64,000 bases of DNA from Neoscytalidium dimidiatum (taxonomy: Eukaryota; Ascomycota; Dothideomycetes; Botryosphaeriales; Botryosphaeriaceae). The notes beneath the pieces were generated by a model. That model searched no databases and had not been told where the DNA came from. It worked only from the letters and a program-made list of their open reading frames with translations. Shown piece after piece: positions 11,378 to 24,200 of the stretch. The DNA lies in contig CM074698.1 of assembly GCA_037367355.1 (NCBI GenBank), forward strand, positions 2,046,001 to 2,110,000, given 5' to 3'. A program made the position numbers and the translations under genes. Within the stretch, counting starts at the first letter, position 1; the number at the start of each line of letters is the position of its first letter.

Positions 11378-11749
11378 ATGCGTACCAGTCTCTTCTCTTC
11401 ACTTCTCCTGCTGGGCCCCACTCTCATCCAGGCCAACCCGGTCCCCAAGCCTGACTATATCCTCGAACAGGATCCGAAAACCTTCCAGGAAGTCCCTCTT
11501 CCTAACGGAGGCAATCATGAGGCGTACAAAACGGCCACCGGCCTCGACAAATTCATGAACCCCGGCCCGTGGGATCGGAAGCCCTATAGGAAACGGGTCC
11601 GTCGGGGCGCTGCCGACATCGAAGAAGAGAGTCCGATTTGGGACGAATGGGGACTCTGCTACAGGCCCGGCTACCATATGCACGGATTTCCGAGGAACTG
11701 CCAGAGGCTGGCGTTCATGGGGTGCTACCGTGCTATTGAGTGCAAGTAG
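11378..11749 (+). CDS. Small secreted cysteine-containing protein, kexin-site candidate
   Basis: A single exon gives 123 residues. A strong signal peptide (about residues 1-19, MRTSLFSSLLLLGPTLIQA) is followed by a Cys-free region to about residue 70. A dense basic run (RKPYRKRVRRG) contains KR and RR sites suited to Kex2 cleavage. After it comes an acidic, aromatic C-terminal domain with four cysteines (GLCYRP, NCQR, GCYR, ECK). Cleavage after RR would free a C-terminal peptide of about 48 residues with two possible disulfides. No family is recognised. The build resembles fungal effectors, killer-type or pheromone-like secreted precursors, but nothing shows which. Confidence 0.7.
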   Translation: MRTSLFSSLLLLGPTLIQANPVPKPDYILEQDPKTFQEVPLPNGGNHEAYKTATGLDKFMNPGPWDRKPYRKRVRRGAADIEEESPIWDEWGLCYRPGYHMHGFPRNCQRLAFMGCYRAIECK

Positions 11750-12092
11750 GAGCGGGTGGCGGTCATATAGTCTCGGATAACCGATAAGTCGCAACACTCT
11801 AGGGAACTACCTCCTACCTCCTCTCATTATTTCACCTCTCTTCCAGAATCAGCGTTGATAAAGTACCCGAGGAGCGTCTTATATAAATTGTGTGTCCTTT
11901 GGATATTTCGGCAGGAGATTTCAGGCAGCAGCGTTGTGGCGCGGGTATGATGCGGCACAGTCGCACCAGGCAAAAGCGGGAAGCCAGCAACATTCCTCGC
12001 TCTCAAACCGAGATAACAAGCTATCTTCATAAGGAATATCGTCCCTATTACCACATCAGCCTACTTGCGAAATCAATTCTGCCCCGCTCCCA
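11750..12092. other. Short intergenic spacer
   Basis: This is the spacer between the small secreted protein gene and the next gene on the same strand. No gene or clear motif is seen. Confidence 0.5.
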
Positions 12093-12476
12093 ATGACCCA
12101 CAACGTCTACACGATCGAGCGCCAAGGCATCCCTCGGAACCACGTCGCCATCTTCATTGAAACGGAGCCTGATAAAAGCGGCAAAATGTTCCACGTCACT
12201 GGGACGGTCCTCATGGGAATGGAACTTCAGATTGAACCGGCGAAATGGCCAGAACACGATGGCTTATACGTGCCGGGCACGCAGACGCTGATCGGTCGGA
12301 TCCAGCGGAGCGACATGCCTCGTTTCGAGGATCTTTGCCGTTCCGTCCCCCCGCCAGGCGCTCAGCTAAAGCTTAACGGGCAGCCAAAGGACCCTTCTAA
12401 GCCTATTCGCCGCTGTGGCGATTGGATACTTGAGGTCACGGATAAGGCTTTTACAGAGGGGATCGTGTTGCAATGA
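12093..12476 (+). CDS. Conserved fungal protein of unknown function (DUF6914-like)
   Basis: A single exon gives 127 residues with no signal peptide or membrane segment. The layout NHVAIFIETEP, FHVTGTVLMGM, IGRIQRSD, SVPPPG, RRCGDWILEV resembles a group of small fungal proteins that I place near DUF6914. That placement is from memory of the pattern, not from a search. The conserved RRC-x-W near the C-terminus is usual for the group. The members' function is unknown. The gene looks intact. Confidence 0.7.
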   Translation: MTHNVYTIERQGIPRNHVAIFIETEPDKSGKMFHVTGTVLMGMELQIEPAKWPEHDGLYVPGTQTLIGRIQRSDMPRFEDLCRSVPPPGAQLKLNGQPKDPSKPIRRCGDWILEVTDKAFTEGIVLQ

Positions 12477-13106
12477 ATGGTCTAGTTGGTTGGCTCAGCC
12501 TCATGTATAGCCTTCCATATGGAGGAGCGCTGCAATTTGAGGCATTCTACAGCTCTGTCGAAGTACTATCACTGAGACTGGACATGGAGTAACGAATAAG
12601 GTATCAAGGTATTTATGCGTATGTACCGGCCGCGCGAGTTTCAAAATATCAATCAATGAAGAATCAAGGTGCAAGACTTGTGGCTCCTTGTGGGACTATT
12701 TCAATTCATTACCCAGCGCTTTGGGACTTCTATGAGATTAAACCATAGAAAGTGACGAGGTTGAAGTACGTATTTAACCCGAAATTAAATGGCAGCGATA
12801 ACGACTGCTATCTCGAGAGCTGCCAGGCGGGGCCTTATACCGTTGTACCGATGAGCCAATTTTTGTATAGCAATGTTCCACATATGTGGTGTCTCGCTGC
12901 GTGCAAAAATATGTAATAGCCGGAAGAGGGGCATGGCGGGCGGTTAATTGCTGGACCTAGTCTATCAGGGGCTCTAAACCTTTTGTGTACATCGCCTCTT
13001 CACTAGCAGTATTGCTTCCTCTAGTGTATTTCTGATGCCAACGGTTCAGTGAAAAGAATTGGCTCCTCGAAGCAACACATGTGCTCAGAATTTCGAAGTC
13101 GTAAGA
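12477..13106. other. Convergent intergenic region, no gene seen
   Basis: This is the 3' side of both flanking genes, which converge here. No gene is seen. Confidence 0.5.
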
Positions 13107-13932
13107 CTATTTCCCGCCAGTCTGCACGTCTTCATCTGAGAATCCACTACGGTCGAGAACCTTCCCATCGACAGTGACAGGGTCCGCCGCTATCATATCA
13201 CGTGTCAGTATAGATACGCTATGCATCGATCCAAGCTACGTAGCCTTGGCAACGGCGAAAAGCGGACAAGGAAAAGTGTGCATACCAATCAGAACAAAAT
13301 AGATTCTCGCAGGCTTGTCCGTAGGGTTTGTCCACCCATGTATGGTGCCGCGTTGGATGCACACATCTCCACGCTTCATACGTTTGGTTACTCCATCATC
13401 GAGGCGGCTTTCGAAAAACAAGTCAGACTTATGAACGTGACACTAATAAACATTGAACAATAAGAGGACAGACGTACCATTCAACCTCACCCTCCAACAC
13501 AATTCCGAAATCGAGAGACACCGTTCGGTGGAAGGCCTATATAAGTCAAGACGTTACGAGTCAATTCATAATGGATCTCCATAAGGTGATGAAGGAAAGG
13601 GCATGGAGAGCAAGAGCGTTAGAAGGATAAAGAAAAGCATGAGAGCGAGTAGGGTGAGGATGGTAGAGCTCTCATACCGTGACCGTGTTAGGCGGAAAGT
13701 CCACTACGCGCAAGATGACGCCATCCTTGTTGGACAAGCTCTTCGTCCTTTCCGTGATGGGGTCCGTGAACCCGTTGTTGTTAGCTGGAAACTCGTGCGT
13801 CTCCCAGAGCACCGCGAAAGAGGCATCCATTGGCGTCGGTTCTAAGTCGACAGCGCTATCCTTAAGATAGACAGCCTTTCCCTCGGCATCATGGCCAGTA
13901 ACGATGCGGCGCGGAGGGGGAAACAGTGCCAT
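13107..13932 (-). CDS. Cupin-2 domain protein (four exons)
   Basis: Minus-strand exons 13932-13678, 13536-13478, 13407-13286 and 13189-13107 total 519 nt, or 172 residues. All introns are GT...AG. The acceptor of intron 2 was chosen at GAAAG, position 13408, because it alone keeps the frame and restores the family motif. The protein opens with PPPRRIVTGHDAEGKAV, then ends exon 1 with VVDFPPNT. Exons 2 and 3 carry AFHRTVSLDFGIVLEGEVE and MKRGDVCIQRGTIHGWTN, the two cupin motifs with His residues for metal binding. The protein ends AADPVTVDGKVL. This matches a large fungal group of single-domain cupins with unknown substrates, often near secondary metabolism genes. No other biosynthetic gene is seen here. 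It looks intact. Confidence 0.85.
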
Positions 13933-14814
13933 CTTAACTACGGTGATTTTTGATGAAAGGTTATAAATGCCGGAGGGGAACTTTTGCTCTCAACTTTATG
14001 TTCCTGATAAATAGTCGGAACTAGAAAGCGGTTAGGAACGATATCGGTTACTCTACGAAAGTCAGAGTATCACATGCGGCAGATAAAAAAAGCGCAAAAC
14101 TTCAATTTCAAGAGCAGGTAACTTTATACTTATCTACGGAATAAAGAGACATCTTTCTTTTCGGATTACTGATTCATTTGCCACGTGTCGAGATCTCTGG
14201 TCTATGAATGAGTCGAATTCGGGATTAACAACCGTTTTTGCTTAACATGGGGTTGATGTCCCCGCTTAAGAAGCCGAAAAAGACGCAAGTGTGGAGTTTC
14301 TTTGTAAGGCTTTCTATCAAACATGAATCAGATAAAGACTGAGCCAGGCAGTAGTTGCTGATGTGAAGAGGGGCTACTGTTGCTAATGATGAGGATTTGT
14401 GGAGACGGTTGTCAAGCAGAAGAGTCTAGGAATGTCATGCCACATTCGGACCAAATTCAGCATACCGAGGCGCATGGAAATTTCTCTTACTGCTTCGTTG
14501 TTTACTATCGTGAATGTAGGCGGACGGATCTGGTGCCGACGCGTATGCATTAGAGAGGAAGATATGTCACAAAAAAGCTAGAGACCCTCGCACTGGCGCA
14601 CAGTAGCCCTTTTTTTGTTGGGAACGATGGGCCCTCATAGACTCGACGTTGAGAGGCGACAAACCGTTTCAACAGCATTTCACGGCATGGTGCATGCAAA
14701 TTGATACTCTACACACAAACTTGATGTCCTTCCGTTTGAGCAATTACGATATTGCCTCTCATCCCATCAGCAAAATTCCCCGAGCGCCAAGCCACTAAGT
14801 TGTCGACCCTATGT
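13933..14814. other. Spacer between the cupin gene and the RIP block
   Basis: This is the upstream region of the cupin gene. Its base composition and CpA/TpG content are normal right up to about 14,814. No gene is seen. Confidence 0.5.
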
Positions 14815-14885
14815 CGACCCTATACCGACCCGGGTTAGAACGTAGGAACTATAACCTTAATTTATAGTCTAGCCCGACCTAAGAG

Positions 14886-14955
14886 CCTCTAGAGCTTCTA
14901 GAGGTTCTAGAGGTTCTAGAGCTTCTAGAAGTTCTAGTACTTCTAGAGAGTCTAG
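14886..14955. repeat. 9-bp TCTAGA-containing tandem array (left)
   Basis: About seven degenerate 9-bp units of the form TTCTAGAGG/C lie inside the RIP block but outside element A. Related units recur at about 15,265-15,300, up to the LTR, and at 35,094-35,142 beyond the other LTR. Confidence 0.7.
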
Positions 14956-15104
14956 TTATTTCGTACGCGCGTACGGACGATTTCTAAGAAAATACTTATT
15001 TCTTTTCGTATAGCCCGTATACGTAGAATTCGCTAAAGCTCTCTCTCTATAGCTATTAACGCTATTTAAGAAAGAAGGTAAAATTCGAACGATTAAGCGA
15101 AATT

Positions 15105-15174
15105 CTACGCGTAGGCGGTAGTTATAGCTACGCGTAGGCGGTAGTTATATCTACGTAGAGGCGGTAGCTATACG
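15105..15174. repeat. 23-bp tandem repeat, three copies
   Basis: Two nearly identical 23-bp units (15105-15127 and 15128-15150) and a diverged third share a core of GTAGGCGGTAGTTATA. They lie within the RIP block, left of element A. Origin is unknown. Confidence 0.65.
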
Positions 15175-15302
15175 CTAGCGCTAGCGCTAGTACGAATAAC
15201 GCGCTAAGATAAACTTTAAGAATTATAACCGTATTAAGATAGTCCGTATACGCGCGTTTCGAAACGTCTAGACCCTCTAGAAGCTTTAGAATCTCTAGAA
15301 CC

Positions 15303-16020
15303 TATTACGAACTCTAGAATATACGGGCTTTATAGCTATAAGAAACGCGAGTCCGTACGGAAAGATAAACTATAGAAGCCTAAGAACCCTATGTATAGTA
15401 AAGCTATACTTCTTAGACCTGTACGGGAGGACTAGAAATATAGGACGGCGACGTATATAGAAATACTAGTAGGTAATAACTACCGCCCGTACGGGAAGAA
15501 CGCCTATAGGCGTAATAACTAGAAAGAAAATATAGGCTAATAGAGAACCCGTAGGGGATAAAAGACCGTACGAGCGGGAAGTAGAAAAACTAATAAAGAT
15601 AAATATTATAAAATAGTAGTATAGTAATAATATTATCCGCTAATACTAGTAGAAGTTAGAATCTAGAAAGTAGGCTTTAGTATCTAAGTTATATAAAAAC
15701 TATAGAACCTATATAGAATTAGAACTAATCTAAACCTCTAATCTAGAGCTCTAATTTAATATCGTAATCTCTAAATTACTATAGCTCTTCTATAGTATAT
15801 AGATACGCTTGTTAGATAGTACTTTAACCCTCGTAGTTAACTTAAAATTCTAATTTAATACTATATTAACTTAGAGATAATAAGGCCTATTAAACTTCTA
15901 CGTTACGTAACTTCTTATTCTATTATTACTCTTCTTTCCTCGTCTTTAAGATAAACCCTTTAATAAATCTAAACCTACTAGGTAACTCTAAAGCCTAGTA
16001 GTAGAGGCCCCGTTATTATA
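15303..16020 (+). repeat. Element A 5' LTR
   Basis: About 718 bp, nearly collinear with the split 3' copy. For example, the stretch starting GAAGCCTAAGAACCC is found near 15,376 and again near 34,438, and it runs on for about 645 bp with only transition-type differences. Confidence 0.85.
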
Positions 16021-19000
16021 CTTTAACTACTATCCTTATAGAAAAGAAAGCGATTTAATTAGAAAATAAAAAGTATTTCTCTACCTCGAGAAGTATTAAT
16101 AGTATTAGCTATAATAGCGGACGCGTCTAGTAGTAAGTATATATAAGAGACGTAGAATATTCTAGGCTTATAGTAACCGCCGTAATATAGTATAGTAGTA
16201 GGAAACTAATACCCTAATATACTAACTAATAAGGAGCTACTTAATATAATTCTAGAACTATAAAATAAAAATATAATTCTACGTATTTAGCTTATCTAGG
16301 TACTAGCTCTACTATCGGCTACTAAGATTAAGGTTTTAAAGCTAGACCTATACTACGAAGACTAAAAGAAGATCTAAGCCTTTATTACGTAGCTAAATAA
16401 CTATATATACTTTATATACGGTAACTTCGCCAGCCTCGTCGAATAAGTTCTATACGCTAGTACCTATCTTAGAGAATTAGTAGAATAATAGTTTCGATCT
16501 TTTAAGCGCGAGTACTAGAAGAAATCTATATACTTATAGTTTAAAGTAACCTTAATAATCTTTAGTAACTACTAAAACTTTACGAAATAGCTTAAGATAG
16601 TCTTTAGCGATATCGACGAGAACTATCTAGCTACTAGAATCCTTATAAGTCTAAAATAAAAAGAAACGATATAGGACTATATAACTAAATTCTAAGACGT
16701 AGTATATCTTATAGATAGATATTTTAATCTTACGCTACGTACCTTCTACTACTAAGGACTAAAGGACGAGATTAAGAAAGCTATAATATATTATAAGGAA
16801 TTAGAAACTCTTAATAATATAATTAAGCTAGCTCTACTTATAGATAAGCGCCGTATAAAGAGGTAATTCGATAAGAAAGAGTATAACGCTAATACTTTAA
16901 GACTAGCTAGGCCTCGCTATATCTAGAAAGGGGGCGACGCTATAGAAATAGATAATATAGCCCGGAAAGATAAAGGCTAGAGTAAGAAGAACGATAATAA
17001 TAAGGATAAAAAAAGAGAATAAAGTAAGAAAGAAAAAGAGCTTTATAAGAAAGAACTATATATCTAATATAGAGATAAATAGAGCGTAGGATATAAATAC
17101 TTAAAGAGAGAGTTACGGAAAGTAGCGGTAGCTATCTAAAAATAAGAGGCGCTACGAGAAATAGCTACTATAAAGATAATAGACTATATAGCTCTAAGCT
17201 AAATAGCGTACTACGACGATAATTATACTATCTACTAAAGCGATAAGAACGTTATAGAATAGTATTCTAGTAAGCTACGACGACTTAATATAATACTCTA
17301 AAAATTAGAAGAGGCTATAGAGAAAGATATCGAAAGATACTTTCTAGCCGATAAAGACCTTATAAATAGTAAAATTAAAGAACTATACGATAGTATATCG
17401 GAGTCTAGCGAGGTAGAAACTATTAAATAATAGTAGGACTAAACTATATTTAACTGAATTATAGAATATCTAAACTAGTATAAAGATATAAGAAATATTA
17501 AATTTAGTTACGCCTCTACGATCTACTAGACCCCTAGATCAAGAATAGATCTACCGCTATAATAGTATTAGATAAAGAATAAAAAACTTAGTTTATAATT
17601 CTTCGAGAACGATATATAGTACCTCTAGAAGGAATCGCTATTAAAAACGGCCGATAAGGTAGTATTCTAGCTTAAAGGAGAAGCCTAGAAAATATAATAG
17701 TAACGAGACCTTATATCTCTACGCGATATAGTCTATATTCTCTACCGCTATAGTATAGCTACGTAGAGTTATAGTACTCTATAATAGATACCCGACGAAA
17801 AATATAGTAAACTAACCTTCTAGTACTAGATACGTAATAGATAAATCTACTAGAGGCGTAAGATTAAGTAGAGACGATAGACTTAATAGAAGGAAGCTCT
17901 AATTCTAGTCGAAGAATAGAACGAGTATATACGCTATAAGATATTAAAAAACTAAACGGCTCCTCTAGCTAGAAATCCTAGAAGGGGCTAATACGAAGGT
18001 CTCTTAACTAAGTTATATACTTAATATTAAACGGAATATCTTATAAATAGAAAGAACTTAAAACGCTACTAAAAGTACTAGTTATACTTAAAGAAACTAC
18101 TATATTAGTAATAATCGATAGTAGAGCGTAAGAAAATTTCGTAGATTCTAAATTTCTTAGGAAGAACGACTTACTATTCTAATCTAAGAAACACCCCTAT
18201 AAACTAGATACGTTTAACGAGTTATTAATAGAATATAATAAAGAATAGATAAGAATTAAGACCGGTTAGATACGAATAGCCCTTAGAGATTATAAAGAAC
18301 GAATTAATCTAGACGTAATAATAAGCCCGAACTATAATATCGTTCTTAGAATACCTTAGTTAAAAACCTACGACTTATATATTAGCTAGAGTACGGGAAC
18401 TATAACGTTTCTAGAAGATAACTATAAGCGATATCTCGTAAGCCTTAAAATAAGAGAGCTAGAGCTAGAGAGCTAAGAGCTAGAGCTAGAGAACTAGAGC
18501 TAAAAGAGCTAAGAGCTAGAGCTATCTAGAAAGTACTCGATAGAGACTAAGAAGATATCCCTTAATACCCTACTACGTATAAAAAAATAAGGAGAATAAG
18601 CTTATATCGTCTATATTAAGCCTAGCTTAAGGTAAGAATATTAAATCGTAGTATAAATTAGAAAGCGGACCTCGGAAGCCGATACTTCTTAGCCGCTCGG
18701 AGGAGACTATCTAAAGAGGATCTACGAGAGGTATAGCTTATAAAGTAGAACCCTTAATTAGATACGCGTAACGGAAAATACTACGGAACTAGAGAAAGTA
18801 CCCCTAGAATTTTAAAAATACGCCGAACTATTCTAAGAAAGAGATAAAGAATTATTATCTAAGTATAAGCTATAGAACTATAAAATATCCCTATTACTAG
18901 AAACGTAGTCTACGTTTAAGCCTATCTATTCTCTTTCTAAAAACGAGGCTAAAGTACTAAGAGAGTATCTCGAAACGAATCTAGAAAGAGAATATATTCG

Positions 19001-22000
19001 ACCCTCTACGTTACTAGCCGGATATTCTATTCTATTCGTACCTAAAAAAAATAGTAAGCTCCGCCTCTATATCGATTATAGATAACTAAATAATATTACG
19101 ATAAAAAACTAATATCCGTTACTATATATCGATAAATTATAGAATAGATTAAGAAAAGCTAACTACTTTACTAAGCTAGACTTTAGAGAAGGTTATTATC
19201 TTATCTAGATAAAAAAAGGCGAAGAATAGAAAACGACTTTCCGAATAAAGTTCGGATATTACGAGTATACGGTAATACTATTTAGTCTTACTAATATATC
19301 GGCTACGTTCTAAAGCCTAGTTAACAATATACTATAATCGTATTTAGACGTATTCGTACTAGCCTACTTAGACGATATCCTAATATACTCGAAAATGCTT
19401 AAAGAATATACCGAGTACGTATATAAAGTCCTATAGATATTAAAGAAATAGAACCTCTAAATAGCTTCTAATAAGAGTAAATAGTATATATAGAAGACTA
19501 AGTATCTTAGGTTTATTATTATTCTAGGATATATTAGTATAAACGAAAAGAAACTAAACGCGATAAAAAACTAACCTACGCCGAAAACTATTAAAGAAGT
19601 ATAATTCTTTCTTAGCTTTACTAACTTTTACTAAAAGTTTATTCTAAACTATATAAAGATATTAGCTTCGCTTATAGATTTAACTAAAAAAGAATATAGA
19701 TTCGTATAGAGAAAAAGATAGTAGAATACTTTTAACTTACTAAAATAAATATTTATAGAGGTATTAGTCTTAGAACTATTCTACCCCGACCTACCTATAA
19801 TAATAGAAACCAATATATTAGATTACGCTATCGGAGTAGTTTTAAGCTAGCTAGACGAGTAAGATAAACTATATTCTATCGCGTATTATTTCTAAAAGAT
19901 AATAGATTTAGAAAAGAACTATAACGTCTATAATAAAGAACTCCTAGCTATTATTATAGCTTTTAAAGAATAGAGATACTACCTCGAAGAAGCTAAGTAC
20001 TAGATTATAGTCTACTACGACTATAAGAATCTTTTATACTTTACTACTACGAAGAAACTAAACTAAAGATAGATTAGATAGGCTAAAGAATTAGTATCTT
20101 ATAATATAAAGATTATCTATTAAAGGAAATTAGAGAATACTCGCGTAAACGCGTTAAGTAGAAGAGCCGACTATATAAAAAAAAAGCGAGAACTATAACT
20201 AGTAATATTAGCGGAATAAGAAGACGGGTCTTTTATATCCGATAGGCGCTAGATCTCCACTATATATAGTAGAAAGAAGAAACCTAAAAAGTCGCTTACT
20301 CTAGATAGACTACTAGCCTCGGTAATACGCTTAGAAAATAGCGAATAGAAATATAGAATCTAAGAAGTCTACGCGGAAGACGCTACGATATAAGAAATTA
20401 GAAATCTAGAAAACGACCCCCGAGTAACTAGAGACGTAGAAGGAATAATCCTATTTTTAGAATTAATCTACGTCTCGGCAAAACTATAGAAGAAACTCGT
20501 AAAAAATATATATAAGGCCCTAGTATATAGGTACTAAGAAACCGATAAAATAATTAAGAGAATTATAAGAAATTACTACTTTCTAGGGCTTAGAAAGATA
20601 GTCTAGCGGATAGTTACGTAATATAATCTTTATATTTAAAGTAAAATAGCGAGATATATATTCTATAGACTACTCTAGCTACTACTAGTATCTAAGCGCT
20701 CTTAGTAATCTATCTCGCTAGATTTTATTATAGACCTATTTAAGTTAGAAGAACCGCTTACTAAAGTTAAGTATAATTTAGTACTAGTTATTATAGATAG
20801 AATAATAAAATACGCGTATTATCTATTCTATCTAAAAAAGATAAACGCGGAAGATCTCGTATATACGTTTTTAAGAACTATCCTTAGTAACTATAAACTA
20901 TTCGAAGAGCTCGTATTAGATAGAGATAGATTATTTATATTACAATTCTAGTAGACGCTTACTAAATAACTTAGAGTAAAATATAAGCTCTTAACTATAG
21001 TATATCTATAGATAGACGGATAAATAAAATAGATTAACTAGACGCTAGAATAATATCTACGCTATTATCTTAACTACGTATAGAATAACTAGATAGAATT
21101 ACTACTACTAGCCTAGTTCGTATATAATAGCTCTAAAGCGTCGGTAATATAGAAATTACCGTTCTACGCTAATTATAGTTACGAGCTATCGGCCTATAAA
21201 GAGCCGATACTAAGTAAATTATTAGCTTAAAAAGAAATCCTTAAAGCTAACTAGCTAAAGATACTCTATAAATAACTATATCTAGACTTAGAATTCGTAG
21301 TTCTATAAATAGATAAATACTATAATAAGCGGTACTAGAAGGTATTATAGCTAAAGAAGAAGAATAAAGTCTACCTTCTTAGAAAAAATATTAAGATAAG
21401 GCGACTAAATAATAAGCTAGATTTTAAGAAAATAGAACTATTTAGGATTAAAGAAAAAATTAAGAAAGTTAATTTCCGCCTTAAATTACTAGAAATAATA
21501 TAGATATACTCTATTTTTTACGTATTCCTTCTAGAACTAGTACTAAAAAACGCTAAAATCGTAACCTATATAGAAGAAATACTTCTAGAAAATCTAGACG
21601 CTAATGAAAACTAAGATTAGAAAGTAGAAAAGATTCTTAATAGCGGCTATATTAACGGTTAATTCTAATATCTTTTTAAATAGAAAGAAGTATAGAACGA
21701 TATCTAGAAACCGCTAGAAAACTACAACGGATATAAATAACTTATTAATAAGTTCTATCGCTAAAATCTAAATCGACTAATACCGCCGACTCGTTAAAAA
21801 TAAAGGACTTAAAATCGAAATTAGAAAATAGAGACTATCGCGCCTAATCGACTAGCTCGGAACTCTTAGGCGGTATAGTAGTAGAACTAACGCTAGGCGA
21901 CCCGATAGAATAGAATAGACCCGCGATAGTATTAGCTAAGACGTTACTACGTATATACTTTACTAATCGCTCCTCCTCGGCGTTTTTAGAGGTAATAGAA

Positions 22001-22600
22001 TCTCTAGTCTTATAAGCCGCCTTTAGATAATCTAACTTCTTAAGATTCTTAACGGTCTATACCTTCTTAGAAATTATTAGGCTTCTATAACGGCGTAATA
22101 GGTCTCGCTACTTATAAATACGCTATAACCGAGCTATATTCTTCTAAAGAAGATCTAGTACTACTTACTTCTCTAACTTGGCCTTATTAATAGCGCGCTT
22201 TAACTAAAAAACTATAGTAGTTAGTATAAGACTTTAAAAAATAAAAGGGAAATAGATAATTAGAATTCTTTAAGCCGCTACTATTATAGACGGATAAACC
22301 CTAACGAACGTATTTACTATAACGTTTATAGCTAAAGTCTATTCTATAAACTACCTCTATCTTATCTAGCTTACGATAGACGTTCGCTAATAAATACGCG
22401 ATATAAGAAATAAGTATTCTCTTACTAAAAAGATTAATTTTCGAGGCTAAAGACTTACGCTTAGTCTTCTAGAAATTACGCTTACGCTTAGAAGGTATAA
22501 CGGAACGAGACTTACGAAAGAGAAAATAAAGAAACGATAGAAACCTAAGATATAGGCTAAATAGAAGAATCTTTAAGCCGAAGATTTCTAAGAAGGGGGG
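16021..22600 (+). pseudogene. Element A gag-pol remnants
   Basis: Although full of TAG/TAA, the + frames keep clear retrotransposon order. A gag-like region lies at about 16,300-17,450, with a possible remnant of a zinc knuckle near 17,060-17,110. The reverse transcriptase core reads AYLDDILIYS (YLDD at 19365-19376), preceded by an LRLYIDYR-like stretch near 19,050. An RNase H-like stretch lies near 19,790-19,850. An integrase region has LDFIIDLFK-like sequence near 20,718-20,760 and FYANYSYE-like sequence near 21,150-21,190. An integrase-tail RLKLLE-like segment lies near 21,480. The order RT, RNase H, integrase marks it as Ty3/gypsy. Nearly all stops sit where Gln or Trp would be expected. 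Confidence 0.8.
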
Positions 22601-22613
22601 TAGTATTACGAAC
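22600..22613 (+). other. Polypurine tract of element A
   Basis: AAGAAGGGGGGTAG lies directly before the 3' LTR start at 22614. This is the expected plus-strand primer site and confirms the + orientation. Confidence 0.75.
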
Positions 22614-22676
22614 CCTAGAATATACGGGCTTTATAGCTATAAGAAACGCGAGCCCGTATAGAAAAATAAGCCGTAG
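22614..22676 (+). repeat. Element A 3' LTR, left piece
   Basis: The first 63 bp match the start of the 5' LTR (TATTACGAAC...CGCGAGCCCGTA) and then stop at element B. The last 4 bp, GTAG, recur at 34435, where the LTR resumes. Confidence 0.8.
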
Positions 22677-22825
22677 ATATTATAATACGTAGGAAAGGAA
22701 CTATAGAGAAGAAACGGTAGAGCGATCCGCTCTATAATAGCGGACCGCTATTTAGATAGTTACGATTAACTATATATATATATTTACGTATCGAGATTCC
22801 TACTTCTAATTCGTAATTCCTACTA
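22677..22825 (+). repeat. Element B left LTR
   Basis: About 149 bp starting ATATTATAATACGTAGG and ending ATTCCTACTA. It is nearly identical to the right copy, with transition differences only. ATTTAGTAGCTAAAAG directly after it may be the RIP-altered primer site. Confidence 0.8.
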
Positions 22826-24200
22826 TTTAGTAGCTAAAAGATAAATCGATATCCTAGATCGAGTTTACTACGGTAAAAACTATAAATTTTTCCTACTAGA
22901 ATATCGATCTACTAATTATACTAGAACGCGTAATCGCTCTACTAGCTACTAGTTATATAACCTTATTCTACGACGAGCCGAGAATTAGCGTAAGAGTTCT
23001 CGCGAATAGCGCGAACTCGTATACTCTTAGTAAGCTAGATCCGCTTTTGTAGCCTATAAACCTCTACTAATTAAGCGTTCGAGACGAACCCCTCGATACT
23101 ATACTAAGATACGGTAATCTAAAGTATAAGAGATTAGAGATTAAAGTATATACTTAGAATATATAAGAGATTTTTTTTTTCTCTATAAGGAATTTATCTC
23201 TTTAGTAGTCTTATATATAGGGAAAATAGCCTTTAATAGCTCGCAAATTACGAAGCTAGCTAAGAATAGAAGGCGTAGAAAGTAGCGCCGCTAACGAGTG
23301 CTTCTTCTTAAAACCTATTAATAAGATAGATTTTAAGTAGTATTAAAATAACTAGCCGTAACGCTAGATCGTCTTCTAAAAGTTCTAGAAACGATTTAGC
23401 GAATCGCGTATTACCTTTCTACCTTCTATAACGAAAGTTAAAAGAATTAGAAAGTAATTACGACGCTAGTTAGTAAAGTAGTACCGTTAATAAAAGCTAC
23501 TATTAGCCTTTATTCTAAACTTAGACCCTACGAAATCGTAGAGTCGAAAAGAGAGACTCGTAATTTAAGAGTAGCTACTAAGTACTCGTATCGGTATCCG
23601 CTAAATTAGTATATTAAAATAAATACTAAGGAACTAGTACTATAAGCCGTACGTAAGTTCGTTATTTAATTAGAGAAGACCGGTATTCGTAAGAGTCTAG
23701 TATTTAAGTAGCGTTTTAAGGAATACGACCGTAAGAACGAGAACTAGAATTTAGAGAATCTAAAGCCTAGGGTTTCTCTACGTAACTACGAATTCTAGCC
23801 GAACCTACTAGTCGAACTATCTAACCCGTTATCTTCTAGTAATTAGTTCCTCGTCTTAACGGTAAATCTAACCGAATCTAATAGTTAAATAGTAGATAAG
23901 TTAAAGTAGAATTTACTATCTAGGATATAAAAGTAGAGCTTTCGGGATCTAATTATAATAACTTTATCCTCGTTAATATATTCGTCGGACCTAGAAGACG
24001 ATCCTAAAGTTATTTAACTAAGGTATCTACTAGTATCTATATCCGCTTAGTTAAGAAACTAGAAAGATATTAAACTAGTAGCTCTATTCTAACTCTTAGA
24101 GATAGCTCTAAAAGCTAAAAAATCTACTACGTAAGGTCTAGCTAAAGGAGAACTAAGTTATAGAAATAATAATTTAAATAACGAAGTATATAAGTCGATA
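22826..24200 (+). other. Element B leader region, content unclear
   Basis: RIP-mutated sequence between the left LTR and the first frames that look gag-like. Coding fragments may be present but none is recognised. Confidence 0.4.
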
